Shown here piece after piece: positions 36,568-44,903 of a DNA stretch of 64,000 bases. Both the position numbers and the translations under genes were made by a program. The notes under the pieces are model-generated. The model did no database searches. It had not been told where the DNA came from and was given only the letters and a program-made list of their open reading frames with translations. The stretch covers positions 6,868,001 to 6,932,000 of the forward strand of contig NZ_CP010429.1 in assembly GCF_000974425.1 (NCBI RefSeq), given 5' to 3'. Origin of the DNA: Spirosoma radiotolerans. Its GTDB lineage: Bacteria > Bacteroidota > Bacteroidia > Cytophagales > Spirosomataceae. The number at the start of each line of letters is the position of its first letter. Positions within the stretch are counted from its first letter, which is position 1.

Positions 36568-37113
36568 TTATTGAATGCTATATGAATTAAGCAGTTGAGT
36601 ATATTCTTCCGTATTGCGCCGACGGAGCGACTCATTTTTTGCCAACTCCTGCAACTGCATCACGCCATCCAGAATTTGCTCAGGACGAGGTGGGCAACCC
36701 GGCACGTACACGTCCACCGGAATAATGCGATCAATTCCCTGCAAAACGCTGTATGTATCGAAAATGCCGCCACTCGACGCACAGGCACCAATGGCAATAA
36801 CCCAGCGGGGTTCGGCCATTTGAAGATATACCTGCTTGACGATCGGTCCCATTTTTTTGGCGATCGTTCCAGCTACCAGCAGCATATCGGCCTGACGGGG
36901 AGAGAAGCTGGGCCGCTCCGATCCAAATCGGGCTAAGTCGTAGTGCGATGCCATCGTCGACATGAATTCGATACCGCAGCACGAAGTAGCAAAAGGCAAA
37001 GGCCAAAGCGAGTTTGCCCGGGCTAGGCCAATAATTTTATCGAATGAAGTAGCCGAAAATCCCGGGCCATCATAACTCGCGGGGGCCTCAGCCAGCTTGA
37101 TATCAGTTGCCAT
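36568..37113 (-). CDS. nuoB: NADH-quinone oxidoreductase subunit B
   Basis: 181 residues with the N2 [4Fe-4S] cluster residues in FATSCCGIEFMSTMASHYDL, AIGACASSGGIFDTYSVLQG and VPGCPPRPEQILDGVMQLQE. N2 passes electrons to quinone. Normal length for the family. Confidence 0.97.
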   Translation of the reverse strand: MATDIKLAEAPASYDGPGFSATSFDKIIGLARANSLWPLPFATSCCGIEFMSTMASHYDLARFGSERPSFSPRQADMLLVAGTIAKKMGPIVKQVYLQMAEPRWVIAIGACASSGGIFDTYSVLQGIDRIIPVDVYVPGCPPRPEQILDGVMQLQELAKNESLRRRNTEEYTQLLNSYSIQ

Positions 37114-37176
37114 AAAAAACGTTGTAGTTGCTTACTGTAACAACGAATAAATATGCTCTAAAATTCATTTATACGC

Positions 37177-37548
37177 TTATTCCCAATTCAAAACTCCTTT
37201 GCGGATCACGTAGTAGAAACCCGCCAGAAGTAGTCCCATAAACAGCACCATTTCGATAAATCCTGTTATGCCTAAGCCCTTGAAATTAACGGCCCAGGGA
37301 TAAAGAAAGATAACTTCAACGTCGAACAGGACAAATAAAATGGCAATCAGGAAATATTTGATCGAGATCGGGGTACGGGCATCACCCTGCACAGGGATAC
37401 CACACTCGAATGGGTCATCCTTTTTCTGACTGTTGCGCTTAGGGCCGATGTTGTGGGTAACAAGCATCGTTGTCACGATGAAACCGAGTGCCAGACCTAA
37501 TTGAATAAGCACCGGCAGATAATCGGCCGGCAGATAAGTTGCGTTCAT
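37177..37548 (-). CDS. nuoA: NADH-quinone oxidoreductase subunit A
   Basis: 123 residues from MNATYLPADYLPVLIQLGLA, with three helices and the family motif KKDDPFECGIPVQGDARTPI followed by KYFLIAILFVLFDVEVIFLY. The start at 37546-37548 is preferred over an upstream ATG because a promoter -7 element lies between them. It is the first gene of the nuo operon. Confidence 0.94.
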   Translation of the reverse strand: MNATYLPADYLPVLIQLGLALGFIVTTMLVTHNIGPKRNSQKKDDPFECGIPVQGDARTPISIKYFLIAILFVLFDVEVIFLYPWAVNFKGLGITGFIEMVLFMGLLLAGFYYVIRKGVLNWE

Positions 37549-37571
37549 AGGAGTAGTTGACAGGAACGGCG

Positions 37572-37579
37572 CAAAGGTA
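37572..37579 (-). promoter_or_regulatory. -7 promoter element of the nuo operon
   Basis: On the minus strand TACCTTTG fits the Bacteroidota -7 consensus TAnnTTTG, 23 bases upstream of the nuoA start. The -33 element is not clear. Confidence 0.5.
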
Positions 37580-37696
37580 GCGATAAAACCAATAGGGCCA
37601 TTTATGTACGCGCAGGCGTTCGTTCCACTATCTTTCAAAGATAAGCCACAAGAGTTATTTTATCAACTCTAAACAAGCAGATTAGGCCTAAAAGGC

Positions 37697-37724
37697 AGAA
37701 GCCACCCTGTAAAGAGTGGCTTCT
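37697..37724 (-). terminator. Terminator downstream of the second T9SS esterase
   Basis: AGAAGCCAC (37697-37705) and GTGGCTTCT (37716-37724) form a 9-bp stem, 23 bases beyond the stop at 37748; a T-containing tail follows on the minus strand. Confidence 0.65.
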
Positions 37725-37747
37725 ATAAACAAGTGGCAGAAATGGCG

Positions 37748-39928
37748 CTATCTATTGATAATAATTCGCCGGGATATATCAAAACCAGCCGAACGAACCC
37801 GGATGAGGTATATTCCCTGAGCTAATCCCGAAACATCAATCGCTTTCCGCTCATCCAGCGATGGTACTTTCGTTGAGAAAAGCTCCTGGCCACTTAGAGA
37901 GAAGACACTGACATCGGCGTTTTTAAGGTCTTCGATGGTTTCTATTGTAATCGAACCAGTGGTGGCAGGGTTTGGGTATACGCTCAAACCGCCATTCGAC
38001 TGGTCAAATGTAAACGCTTTAGGAACACTGAAATCCGAGTAGCAAGTTAGCGTTGAGCTGTTGGATAATGTATAGGTTGTTTGGGTGCGGGCTGAGTAAT
38101 TGGACGAAACAACGACTTTCACAACTGCACTTCGCTGTGGAATCACTTCGGCCCCTCGACGCCAGTCGAATAAGTCCGGCTGACCACCAGTTGGAGTGGG
38201 TAAGACCGCCTGTAAGCTATAGGCCCCGATCTGTTCGATACTGGGTACCGGTACTTTAGGGCGAACATTCAAGGTTATTATGGCAGGCTGGGCTGATTTG
38301 CAGCCGTATACATTAACTGCCTGCACAGAATAGGTCCCCGATTGATTCAAGTTAATCGCCTTACTGACTGTTGTCGTCGTACTTACGCTCCACACACCTG
38401 TGCTGTTTGCCGATGTGTTGGCCAGCAGAGACAAGCTGGAATCGGCACAAACCTGTAGTTGATTCGCTACCACCGTACCCGGCTGACTGGCCAGTGAAAT
38501 GGTTGGTGTAGCGGGCTGAATAGGACTTTGTACGTCAAGCGCAGGCGACAGATATGTATTCCCTACTTTGTCTTTCAGAACGGCACGGTAGACACCTGGC
38601 TGGTTGATCGTTATGCTCTGGGTTTTCTGACCCGAGTTCCAGGTATATGAATTGTACAGATTAGGTAAGCTAAGTGTAATACTATTATTAGCTGTAGCAC
38701 ACGCTACATTAACCGTAGGCTGCGGTAGGGGGGGTAATGGCCGTGAACTGGAGAAGAAAACCGCATTCATACTCGCGAACCAGGCTTGGCCCAAATCGTT
38801 GAGGCCTTTATCGCCGGGGTTGTTTGTTGCTCGATTGCCAAAGTGGACGTCATCGAAACGGGGAATCTGGATATTATCCGTAAAGGGCCCGGCAAACACG
38901 TTGTTATTATACGTGTTAATGACATCGTTTTGTGCCTGAATAATATCCTGACTTACCTGTCCATTGTTGTAAGATGAGCGGGCAAGCACCCAGGCTGGAT
39001 ACCTGTCAGTATCGACGCGCGTCTTATTAACCAGGTATTGCATGTTGTCGGCATAATCTTTTCGGGTAGAATGTAGAGGGAAATTGTCGAACTCTCCCTG
39101 TTGCCACAAGACGGCTCTTAATCCCTGAAGCGAACAATAGTAGCGTAGCGCAATGACCAGATTCGCGTAGGGCATCCCGGTTGGAAAATTTTCGTTCGGT
39201 GTTCCTAAAGCGAATAAGTTTTTTGTAATCTTGCCATCGGCACTTTCCCGCCAGTTTTGAATGGTCGTACCTTGCCAGGCAGTATTAATGAATAAAACAG
39301 GAACATTGTATTGCTTGACCAGTAAGTCGCCCAGGTATCCCCAGCACCAAGCACTTTGGCCACGGGGGCCAATTAAGGACGTGGCGGTCAACTGTTGGAA
39401 AGTTGGTGCTGGTGGGTCACCTAATGAGTTCGCCGTGCTGTTATCGTAAGTAACACAGTTGACCCGGTCATCCCCAGCACCTACAGCCCCATAATTCTGA
39501 AACCCCTGAGCGTTTGACTGGCCTGTTATGATGAATACTTCGCCGATCCCTACTTTACGTACCACATCGCTGGCAGTAGCAACACCGCCAATGAAGGCCT
39601 GAACCTCCAGACGATACCATCCACCTTTGGCCCGTAAAGCGCCCTGAAAAATTCCACCCTGTGGATTTCGCTGGATAGTGACCCAGTTCGTATTTGTGCC
39701 CTGACCACTTTCTTCGGCCTGAACACGAGCCTGAACGCTATCGACCGGTTGGTATAAGCTCCCCGACAAATAAATGGTACTGGTATTATCGTTTTCGCGC
39801 TGGAAAATAGCCCGGCTTTCTGGATACGTAATTTTTATCACCTGACTGGCAGTCTGAGCTGATATCCGGGTACTAACGGCCATCAAACCGAGTGCTACTA
39901 GATGAATTAGAAAATAACGATTTTTCAT
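37748..39928 (-). CDS. Secreted sialate O-acetylesterase-like protein with T9SS sorting domain
   Basis: 726 residues. A Sec signal (MKNRYFLIHLVALGLMAVST, cleavage near ISA-QT) is followed by a beta-rich part, then the esterase domain with the nucleophile motif GEVFIITGQSNAQGF and ending in FDDVHFGNRATN (Asp/His of the triad). Then come two Ig-like repeats (for example TISLASQPGTVVANQLQVCA) and, from about 650, a type A sorting domain starting GLSVYPNPATTGSITIETIE and ending ISRRIIINR. The SASA/DUF303 domain deacetylates sugars. The sorting domain sends it across the outer membrane by the type IX system. It is a shorter paralogue of the next gene upstream. Confidence 0.85.
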   Translation of the reverse strand: MKNRYFLIHLVALGLMAVSTRISAQTASQVIKITYPESRAIFQRENDNTSTIYLSGSLYQPVDSVQARVQAEESGQGTNTNWVTIQRNPQGGIFQGALRAKGGWYRLEVQAFIGGVATASDVVRKVGIGEVFIITGQSNAQGFQNYGAVGAGDDRVNCVTYDNSTANSLGDPPAPTFQQLTATSLIGPRGQSAWCWGYLGDLLVKQYNVPVLFINTAWQGTTIQNWRESADGKITKNLFALGTPNENFPTGMPYANLVIALRYYCSLQGLRAVLWQQGEFDNFPLHSTRKDYADNMQYLVNKTRVDTDRYPAWVLARSSYNNGQVSQDIIQAQNDVINTYNNNVFAGPFTDNIQIPRFDDVHFGNRATNNPGDKGLNDLGQAWFASMNAVFFSSSRPLPPLPQPTVNVACATANNSITLSLPNLYNSYTWNSGQKTQSITINQPGVYRAVLKDKVGNTYLSPALDVQSPIQPATPTISLASQPGTVVANQLQVCADSSLSLLANTSANSTGVWSVSTTTTVSKAINLNQSGTYSVQAVNVYGCKSAQPAIITLNVRPKVPVPSIEQIGAYSLQAVLPTPTGGQPDLFDWRRGAEVIPQRSAVVKVVVSSNYSARTQTTYTLSNSSTLTCYSDFSVPKAFTFDQSNGGLSVYPNPATTGSITIETIEDLKNADVSVFSLSGQELFSTKVPSLDERKAIDVSGLAQGIYLIRVRSAGFDISRRIIINR

Positions 39929-40008
39929 TTTTGATTTCTCAAGAGCCCTTTATAATAAGCTATTACCTCTATTGGGTAATAGACAATAGTATACGCAAAA
40001 AACAGACC

Positions 40009-40039
40009 ACTGTTCAGTATATACTATAGTACTGTTCAG
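40009..40039 (-). promoter_or_regulatory. Paired direct repeat upstream of the second esterase gene
   Basis: ACTGTTCAG occurs at 40009-40017 and 40031-40039, a 22-base period, 80-110 bases upstream of the start at 39928. Two 9-base repeats two helical turns apart fit the LytTR-type site layout. The words differ from those at 60 kb. Confidence 0.35.
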
Positions 40040-40113
40040 CGAGAATAGTTTTCCCGATAAAGTGCAAAATTAAGGCTAATTTCTATGATTAAACGGCCAC
40101 TGTACGATTAATA

Positions 40114-43080
40114 TTACAATCCAACAAGAATTCGCTTAGAAACGTCGAAGCTGGCAGACTGAACACGCAGAATATAAGAACCCGATGGCAGGCTTGTTAA
40201 GATAAGCTGTTTACGTTCATCGAATACAGGAACGTTAGCTGTCAGTGACACTTGGCCGGTTAATGTATAGATGGTAATAGTGGCATTCGTAAGATTAGCC
40301 TGCGTTTCCAGGGTTAAAATCTTTTCCGGGTTTGGATTTGGATAAATACTCAGACCTCTATTGTTGGGGTCAAGTGTAAAGGTGATTGGCGCTGACGGGA
40401 GCGAAAAACAAGTCAGTGTCTGCGAGTAAACGATAGAGGAACGGGCTGTATAGACACCCGATTGGTTTGCTTTGATGATTGCTGTTTGGGCGGCTAGTGA
40501 GTCGCTACCCTGGCGCCAGCGAAATTGCGTTCCATTCGTTGAGCTTACGGCCTCAAGTGTGTATGTACCAATAATATTTATGGTCGGAGGAGGAGGGAGC
40601 GGTCTTGTTTCAACAACAATAGAGCCTGCCTGTAATGACCGGCAGCCATTCACATCACGAACACTAGCCGAATAAGTACCCGGTGTTCCCGTCATAATTC
40701 GCTGCGTTGAATCGCCGGTACTCCAAAAGACCGTGTAATTCCCGTCGACCCGTAAGGTGGCGCGGTCTCCCTCGCATATAATTGGTGATGGATTGGCCAG
40801 AATGACTGGTGTGGCGGGTAATGGATTAACTTTTACTGCCAGAACAGACGAGAAAGGCGACAGGCAACCGTTCTGATCACGCGCCTGTGCCGCGTAATTC
40901 CCGGAACTAGCCACTGTAATGCTTTTGTCTGTTTGTCCACTTGACCAAACGATGTCTATTGGGCTGCTCGCGTTTAAAGTAACGCGGTTACCTTCACAAA
41001 ACGTGGTTGCTCCAGCCGCGCTGACAGAAGGAATGGCTGGTAAGGGATTTACTTTAATCGTGACAACGTCCGACGGTACGGATGCACAGCCAAACTGATT
41101 GGTGGTTCGTACTGAAAAATTACCCGACTGATTCAGAGTAATACTTTGGCTAGTTTGGCCGCTGGTCCATTGGTAAGCTACGTTTTGGGGCGCGGTTAGG
41201 GTAATATTTCGATCGGCACAGAATGTCGTTGGGCCATTTGCCGCAATGACTGGCTTTGCCGGCACTGGATTCGCCGTCACCACAATTGTATTGGACTGAG
41301 CCGACGTACAGCCGTTCTGGTCGGTTACGGTCAGGAAATAATTTCCTGAACTACCAACACTAATCACTTTACCATTTTGACCATCACTCCAGTTATACTG
41401 GATATTATCGGCGCTGGCGCGGAGGGTTGTGTTATCACCCTGGCAGAAGGTAGTTGATTTCTCATTAGAGATTGTGGGCGTAGCAGGCAACGGGTTTACA
41501 GCAACGTTCAGAATATTCGACGTAAAATCACAGCCGCTTACATCCTTATAGCGAACATAGTATGCTCCCGCCGAAACCGTAGAGAATGATCGTGTGGTAG
41601 CTACTGTTTGGTTATTTTGCTGGTTCAGCCAGGTTACGTTATCGTAATTTGTGGTTAGGGCCAGACTACTGCCAATACATACAGAAGGAGGGCGATTATC
41701 AGTCGTAGCGGCTACGGGGGCATCAGACACTCTAGCCTGTCCGGTAAAAAGGGTATTTCCTAACGCATCTTTTACTTTAGCCCGGTAAGTACCCGCTCCT
41801 TTGGTAATGGTGTTGCCCGACTCGCCTGACTCCCATTGCACGCTTGAATAACTCCCATTTACGGCAAGCGTCAGATTATTATTGCTGGCGCAGGCAACCG
41901 AGAGAGTAGGGGAGGGCTTGGGACTCGATGGGGTTGAAGTTTGAAAAAAGGCATCATTCAGGCTACCATTCCAGGCATTGGCCACTTCAATAAGCCCATT
42001 GAAGTCGAAGTGGAACCCCTCGGGATCATTGAGAGGAGGGCGGTTTCGAGGTACCTGAATAGCATCTGTGGCGGGGCCAGCAAAGACATTGGCTGTTGCG
42101 GCAATAACTTGGTTCTGGGCCGCAATCACATTGGCGTCAACGCCGAAATTATCGCCATATGAGGCTCTGGCAACAACCCAGGGAACAGCTTGTCCAAAAT
42201 CAGTACGGGTGCGGGCAATGACTGCCTGAAGCTGGTTAATGTACTGGCTGGTTGGTATATTCAACAAATTGTCTGTTTCCCCTTGTTCCCAAAGAATAGC
42301 CCGGACCCCGAGCGTATTAGCGTAGAATTGCAGCGCAATTTTAAGATTTATATAGGGCTGGCGAGGCAAATAAGCGCCACCAGGACCGTAGGCTGTACCA
42401 CCTTCAGGGGCGCTATCAATCCAGTTTTGTGATGATGTTCCCGTATAGGCGGCATTAAAAAACATAACTGGCACATTCAGCCGTTTCACCAAGAGATCCC
42501 CTAACTGGCCCCAACACCAGCTTCCCACACCTCTGGGGGCAATCGTAAAACCGGGAGAATTATCGAGTAGCGTAAAAACAGGGACTGGTGGATCGTTTGG
42601 AAAACCATTGTCAGGATATCTGTAGTTTACACAATTTACCCGATCGTTTTGTGGATTTGGCGCATTTTGATGTATTCCCTGTGCGTTTGATTGACCCGCT
42701 ACGATGAATACCTCGCCAATGCCCACCCGCTCAACGGTCGTTGTATTGCCAACCTGTTGATCACCGTTCATACCCCGCACTTCCAGGTTATACCAGCCAC
42801 CCGACCCGCTTATATCGCCCGCGAATACACCACCCGCTGGATTATCCTGAATGGTTCGCCAGTCTATCGAAGTACCCTGACCATCACGCGCCTGTAATCG
42901 TGCCTCTACTCTGGTTACAGACGCCGTATAATAACCCGTAATACGGATAGTAGCCTGGTTGGCATTATTTCGTTGAAGAACCGCTCGGCTTGTAGGAAAA
43001 GAAACCTGAATTTGAGCTATTGCCAGGAATGGGAGCAATAAAATAAAGGCCGTACCTAAGGTTACGGAGACGTTTTTCAT
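40114..43080 (-). CDS. Large secreted esterase with Ig-like repeats and T9SS sorting domain
   Basis: 988 residues from MKNVSVTLGTAFILLLPFLA (signal peptide, cleavage near AIA-QI). The esterase domain has GEVFIVAGQSNAQGIHQNAP and the C-terminal FHFDFNGLIEV. From about 400 there are roughly six Ig-like repeats of about 80 residues, each with a 'P..P.I...G.TTFC.G....L' start and a '..WSSGQ..KSITV..SG.Y' end, and cysteines spaced for disulfides. It ends in a T9SS type A domain (RGLSIYPNPNPEKILTLETQ). Likely a cell-surface or secreted polysaccharide deacetylase. The start at 43078-43080 is chosen for the signal peptide. Confidence 0.85.
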   Translation of the reverse strand: MKNVSVTLGTAFILLLPFLAIAQIQVSFPTSRAVLQRNNANQATIRITGYYTASVTRVEARLQARDGQGTSIDWRTIQDNPAGGVFAGDISGSGGWYNLEVRGMNGDQQVGNTTTVERVGIGEVFIVAGQSNAQGIHQNAPNPQNDRVNCVNYRYPDNGFPNDPPVPVFTLLDNSPGFTIAPRGVGSWCWGQLGDLLVKRLNVPVMFFNAAYTGTSSQNWIDSAPEGGTAYGPGGAYLPRQPYINLKIALQFYANTLGVRAILWEQGETDNLLNIPTSQYINQLQAVIARTRTDFGQAVPWVVARASYGDNFGVDANVIAAQNQVIAATANVFAGPATDAIQVPRNRPPLNDPEGFHFDFNGLIEVANAWNGSLNDAFFQTSTPSSPKPSPTLSVACASNNNLTLAVNGSYSSVQWESGESGNTITKGAGTYRAKVKDALGNTLFTGQARVSDAPVAATTDNRPPSVCIGSSLALTTNYDNVTWLNQQNNQTVATTRSFSTVSAGAYYVRYKDVSGCDFTSNILNVAVNPLPATPTISNEKSTTFCQGDNTTLRASADNIQYNWSDGQNGKVISVGSSGNYFLTVTDQNGCTSAQSNTIVVTANPVPAKPVIAANGPTTFCADRNITLTAPQNVAYQWTSGQTSQSITLNQSGNFSVRTTNQFGCASVPSDVVTIKVNPLPAIPSVSAAGATTFCEGNRVTLNASSPIDIVWSSGQTDKSITVASSGNYAAQARDQNGCLSPFSSVLAVKVNPLPATPVILANPSPIICEGDRATLRVDGNYTVFWSTGDSTQRIMTGTPGTYSASVRDVNGCRSLQAGSIVVETRPLPPPPTINIIGTYTLEAVSSTNGTQFRWRQGSDSLAAQTAIIKANQSGVYTARSSIVYSQTLTCFSLPSAPITFTLDPNNRGLSIYPNPNPEKILTLETQANLTNATITIYTLTGQVSLTANVPVFDERKQLILTSLPSGSYILRVQSASFDVSKRILVGL

Positions 43081-43140
43081 AATAATTAAAGGCGCAACCA
43101 GCCTGCCCAGCCAGTTGTTGATAAACAAATATGGGTCTAA

Positions 43141-44145
43141 TTAAACTGGCTCAATACTTGTCAGATTTTGCCAGATAATGTCTTTCAATTCATCCAGGCC
43201 TCGCTGGCTAACGGCCGAGACATAGGCAACGGGTACTTTTTTGGGTAAATCATTGGCCAGCTTCAGGCGAGTTTCCTCATCAATGAGGTCAATCTTTGTA
43301 ATAGCCAGCAAACGAGTTTTATCCATAAGTTCTGGATTGAACTCGCGCAACTCGTTTAATAACGTATTATATTCTTGTCGAATATTTTCGGATGTCGCCG
43401 AAATCAAAAAAAGTAAGATTGAGTTGCGTTCGATATGGCGCAGGAAACGTAGGCCCAGGCCTTTGCCCTGCGAAGCGCCTTCAATAATACCCGGTATGTC
43501 GGCCATGACAAACGATTTATAATCCCTATACGCTACGACCCCCAAATTAGGAACAAGGGTTGTAAACGGGTAGTCGGCAATTTCAGGCCGGGCGGCTGAT
43601 AATACAGATAGTAACGTTGATTTGCCTGCGTTTGGAAATCCGACCAGGCCAACATCCGCCAGTAATTTTAATTCCAATACGACCCATTCTTCACGACCGG
43701 GTTCACCAGGTTGTGCATAATCAGGCGCTTGTTGGGTAGGTGTTTTGAAGTGATCATTACCCATGCCCCCCCTTCCACCGGGAAAGAGAATAATTTCCTG
43801 ACCATCTTCCGTTATTTCAGCTAACTTTTCGGTTGTTTCCGGATCTCGGGCAATGGTGCCAAGGGGCACTTCCAGAATCACATCCTCGCCTTGGGCGCCA
43901 CTCCGTCGGCCCCCTTCGCCCGCCACGCCGTTACCTGCTTTTACATGCTTGCGGTATTTTAAATGCAAAAGTGTCCATAATTGCGAGTTGCCCCGTAGAA
44001 TAATGTGGCCACCCCGGCCGCCATCTCCCCCGTCGGGCCCACCTTTTGGCGTGTGCTTTTCTCTACGAAAATGAACAGAACCTGCACCGCCCGCACCCGA
44101 GCGACAATTTATTTTTACGTAATCAATGAAATTTGATGAAGCCAT
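43141..44145 (-). CDS. obgE: GTPase Obg
   Basis: 334 residues: the glycine-rich Obg fold (NCRSGAGGAGSVHFRREKHT, GGDGGRGGHIILRGN) followed by the G domain with G1 GFPNAGKSTLL, G2/G3 FTTLVPNLGVV and ADIPGIIEGA, and G4 TKIDL. It takes part in late 50S ribosome assembly and the stringent response. It lies 9 bases after adk and 60 before the esterase gene. Confidence 0.97.
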   Translation of the reverse strand: MASSNFIDYVKINCRSGAGGAGSVHFRREKHTPKGGPDGGDGGRGGHIILRGNSQLWTLLHLKYRKHVKAGNGVAGEGGRRSGAQGEDVILEVPLGTIARDPETTEKLAEITEDGQEIILFPGGRGGMGNDHFKTPTQQAPDYAQPGEPGREEWVVLELKLLADVGLVGFPNAGKSTLLSVLSAARPEIADYPFTTLVPNLGVVAYRDYKSFVMADIPGIIEGASQGKGLGLRFLRHIERNSILLFLISATSENIRQEYNTLLNELREFNPELMDKTRLLAITKIDLIDEETRLKLANDLPKKVPVAYVSAVSQRGLDELKDIIWQNLTSIEPV

Positions 44146-44154
44146 AATTGCTAA

Positions 44155-44736
44155 TTACTGGCTATCTGACCCATCAATTTGATGACATATTTCTTTGAAA
44201 ATAGTGTCGATCTCACCAATACCGCCGATAGCTGCGAATTTCCCTTGCTGACTATAGTAGTCGGCTACTGGAGCAGTTTTATCATTATATTCTTTTACCC
44301 GACGTCGAATCAGTTCTTCGTTCTGGTCATCTGGTCGGCCGGAGGTTTGCCCCCGGAGTAGAAGCCTCCGTGTCAGTTCTTCACTATCCACAACAAGCGC
44401 GATCATTTTGGTTATTTCCGTATTATACTGGCTTAACAGCACATCCAGCGCTTCGGCCTGTCGTACCGTTCTTGGAAACCCATCAAAAATAAACCCCGGA
44501 GCCGACTGGTTCTCCTGTAATTTACTCTCAATCATGCCTATCACGACCGCATCGGGTACCAATAAACCCTGATCCATTAATTGTTTTGCCTGTAAACCGA
44601 GCTCAGTACCGGCTGCAATTTGTGATCGTAACAAGTCACCGGTTGAGAGGTGAATCAGATTATACTTTTTAATTAGATACTCGCTTTGGGTTCCTTTCCC
44701 GGCGCCCGGGGGGCCAAACAGTACAAGATTAAGCAT
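44155..44736 (-). CDS. adk: Adenylate kinase
   Basis: 193 residues from MLNLVLFGPPGAGKGTQSEY; an upstream ATG at 44781 adds an unsupported tail. Motifs are the P-loop GPPGAGKGTQ, HLSTGDLLRSQI, the family signature FIFDGFPRTVRQAEAL, and the LID region with GRPDDQNEELIRRRVKEY (short, zinc-free type). It interconverts AMP, ADP and ATP. It is probably in one transcript with obgE. Confidence 0.96.
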   Translation of the reverse strand: MLNLVLFGPPGAGKGTQSEYLIKKYNLIHLSTGDLLRSQIAAGTELGLQAKQLMDQGLLVPDAVVIGMIESKLQENQSAPGFIFDGFPRTVRQAEALDVLLSQYNTEITKMIALVVDSEELTRRLLLRGQTSGRPDDQNEELIRRRVKEYNDKTAPVADYYSQQGKFAAIGGIGEIDTIFKEICHQIDGSDSQ

Positions 44737-44850
44737 ACGGTTTTCGTAGTAGTGTCGATCTGTCAAAAAATGCGCTCGCAAAGTTACGATACCCTTTTGT
44801 AAAATTACTCTATTCCCTGACAGCCACGCGCTTTATTCCATAGAAACAGA

Positions 44851-44879
44851 AAAAGCGTAGGTATCAAACCTACGCTTTT
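44851..44879 (-). terminator. 12-bp perfect terminator after the TPR gene
   Basis: AAAAGCGTAGGT (44851-44862) and ACCTACGCTTTT (44868-44879) pair perfectly across ATCAA, followed on the minus strand by a T-rich stretch. It ends the ExbB-to-TPR operon 25 bases beyond the stop at 44904. Confidence 0.88.
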
Positions 44880-44903
44880 GTGACTGTTAACTAGAAAATC
44901 CAG

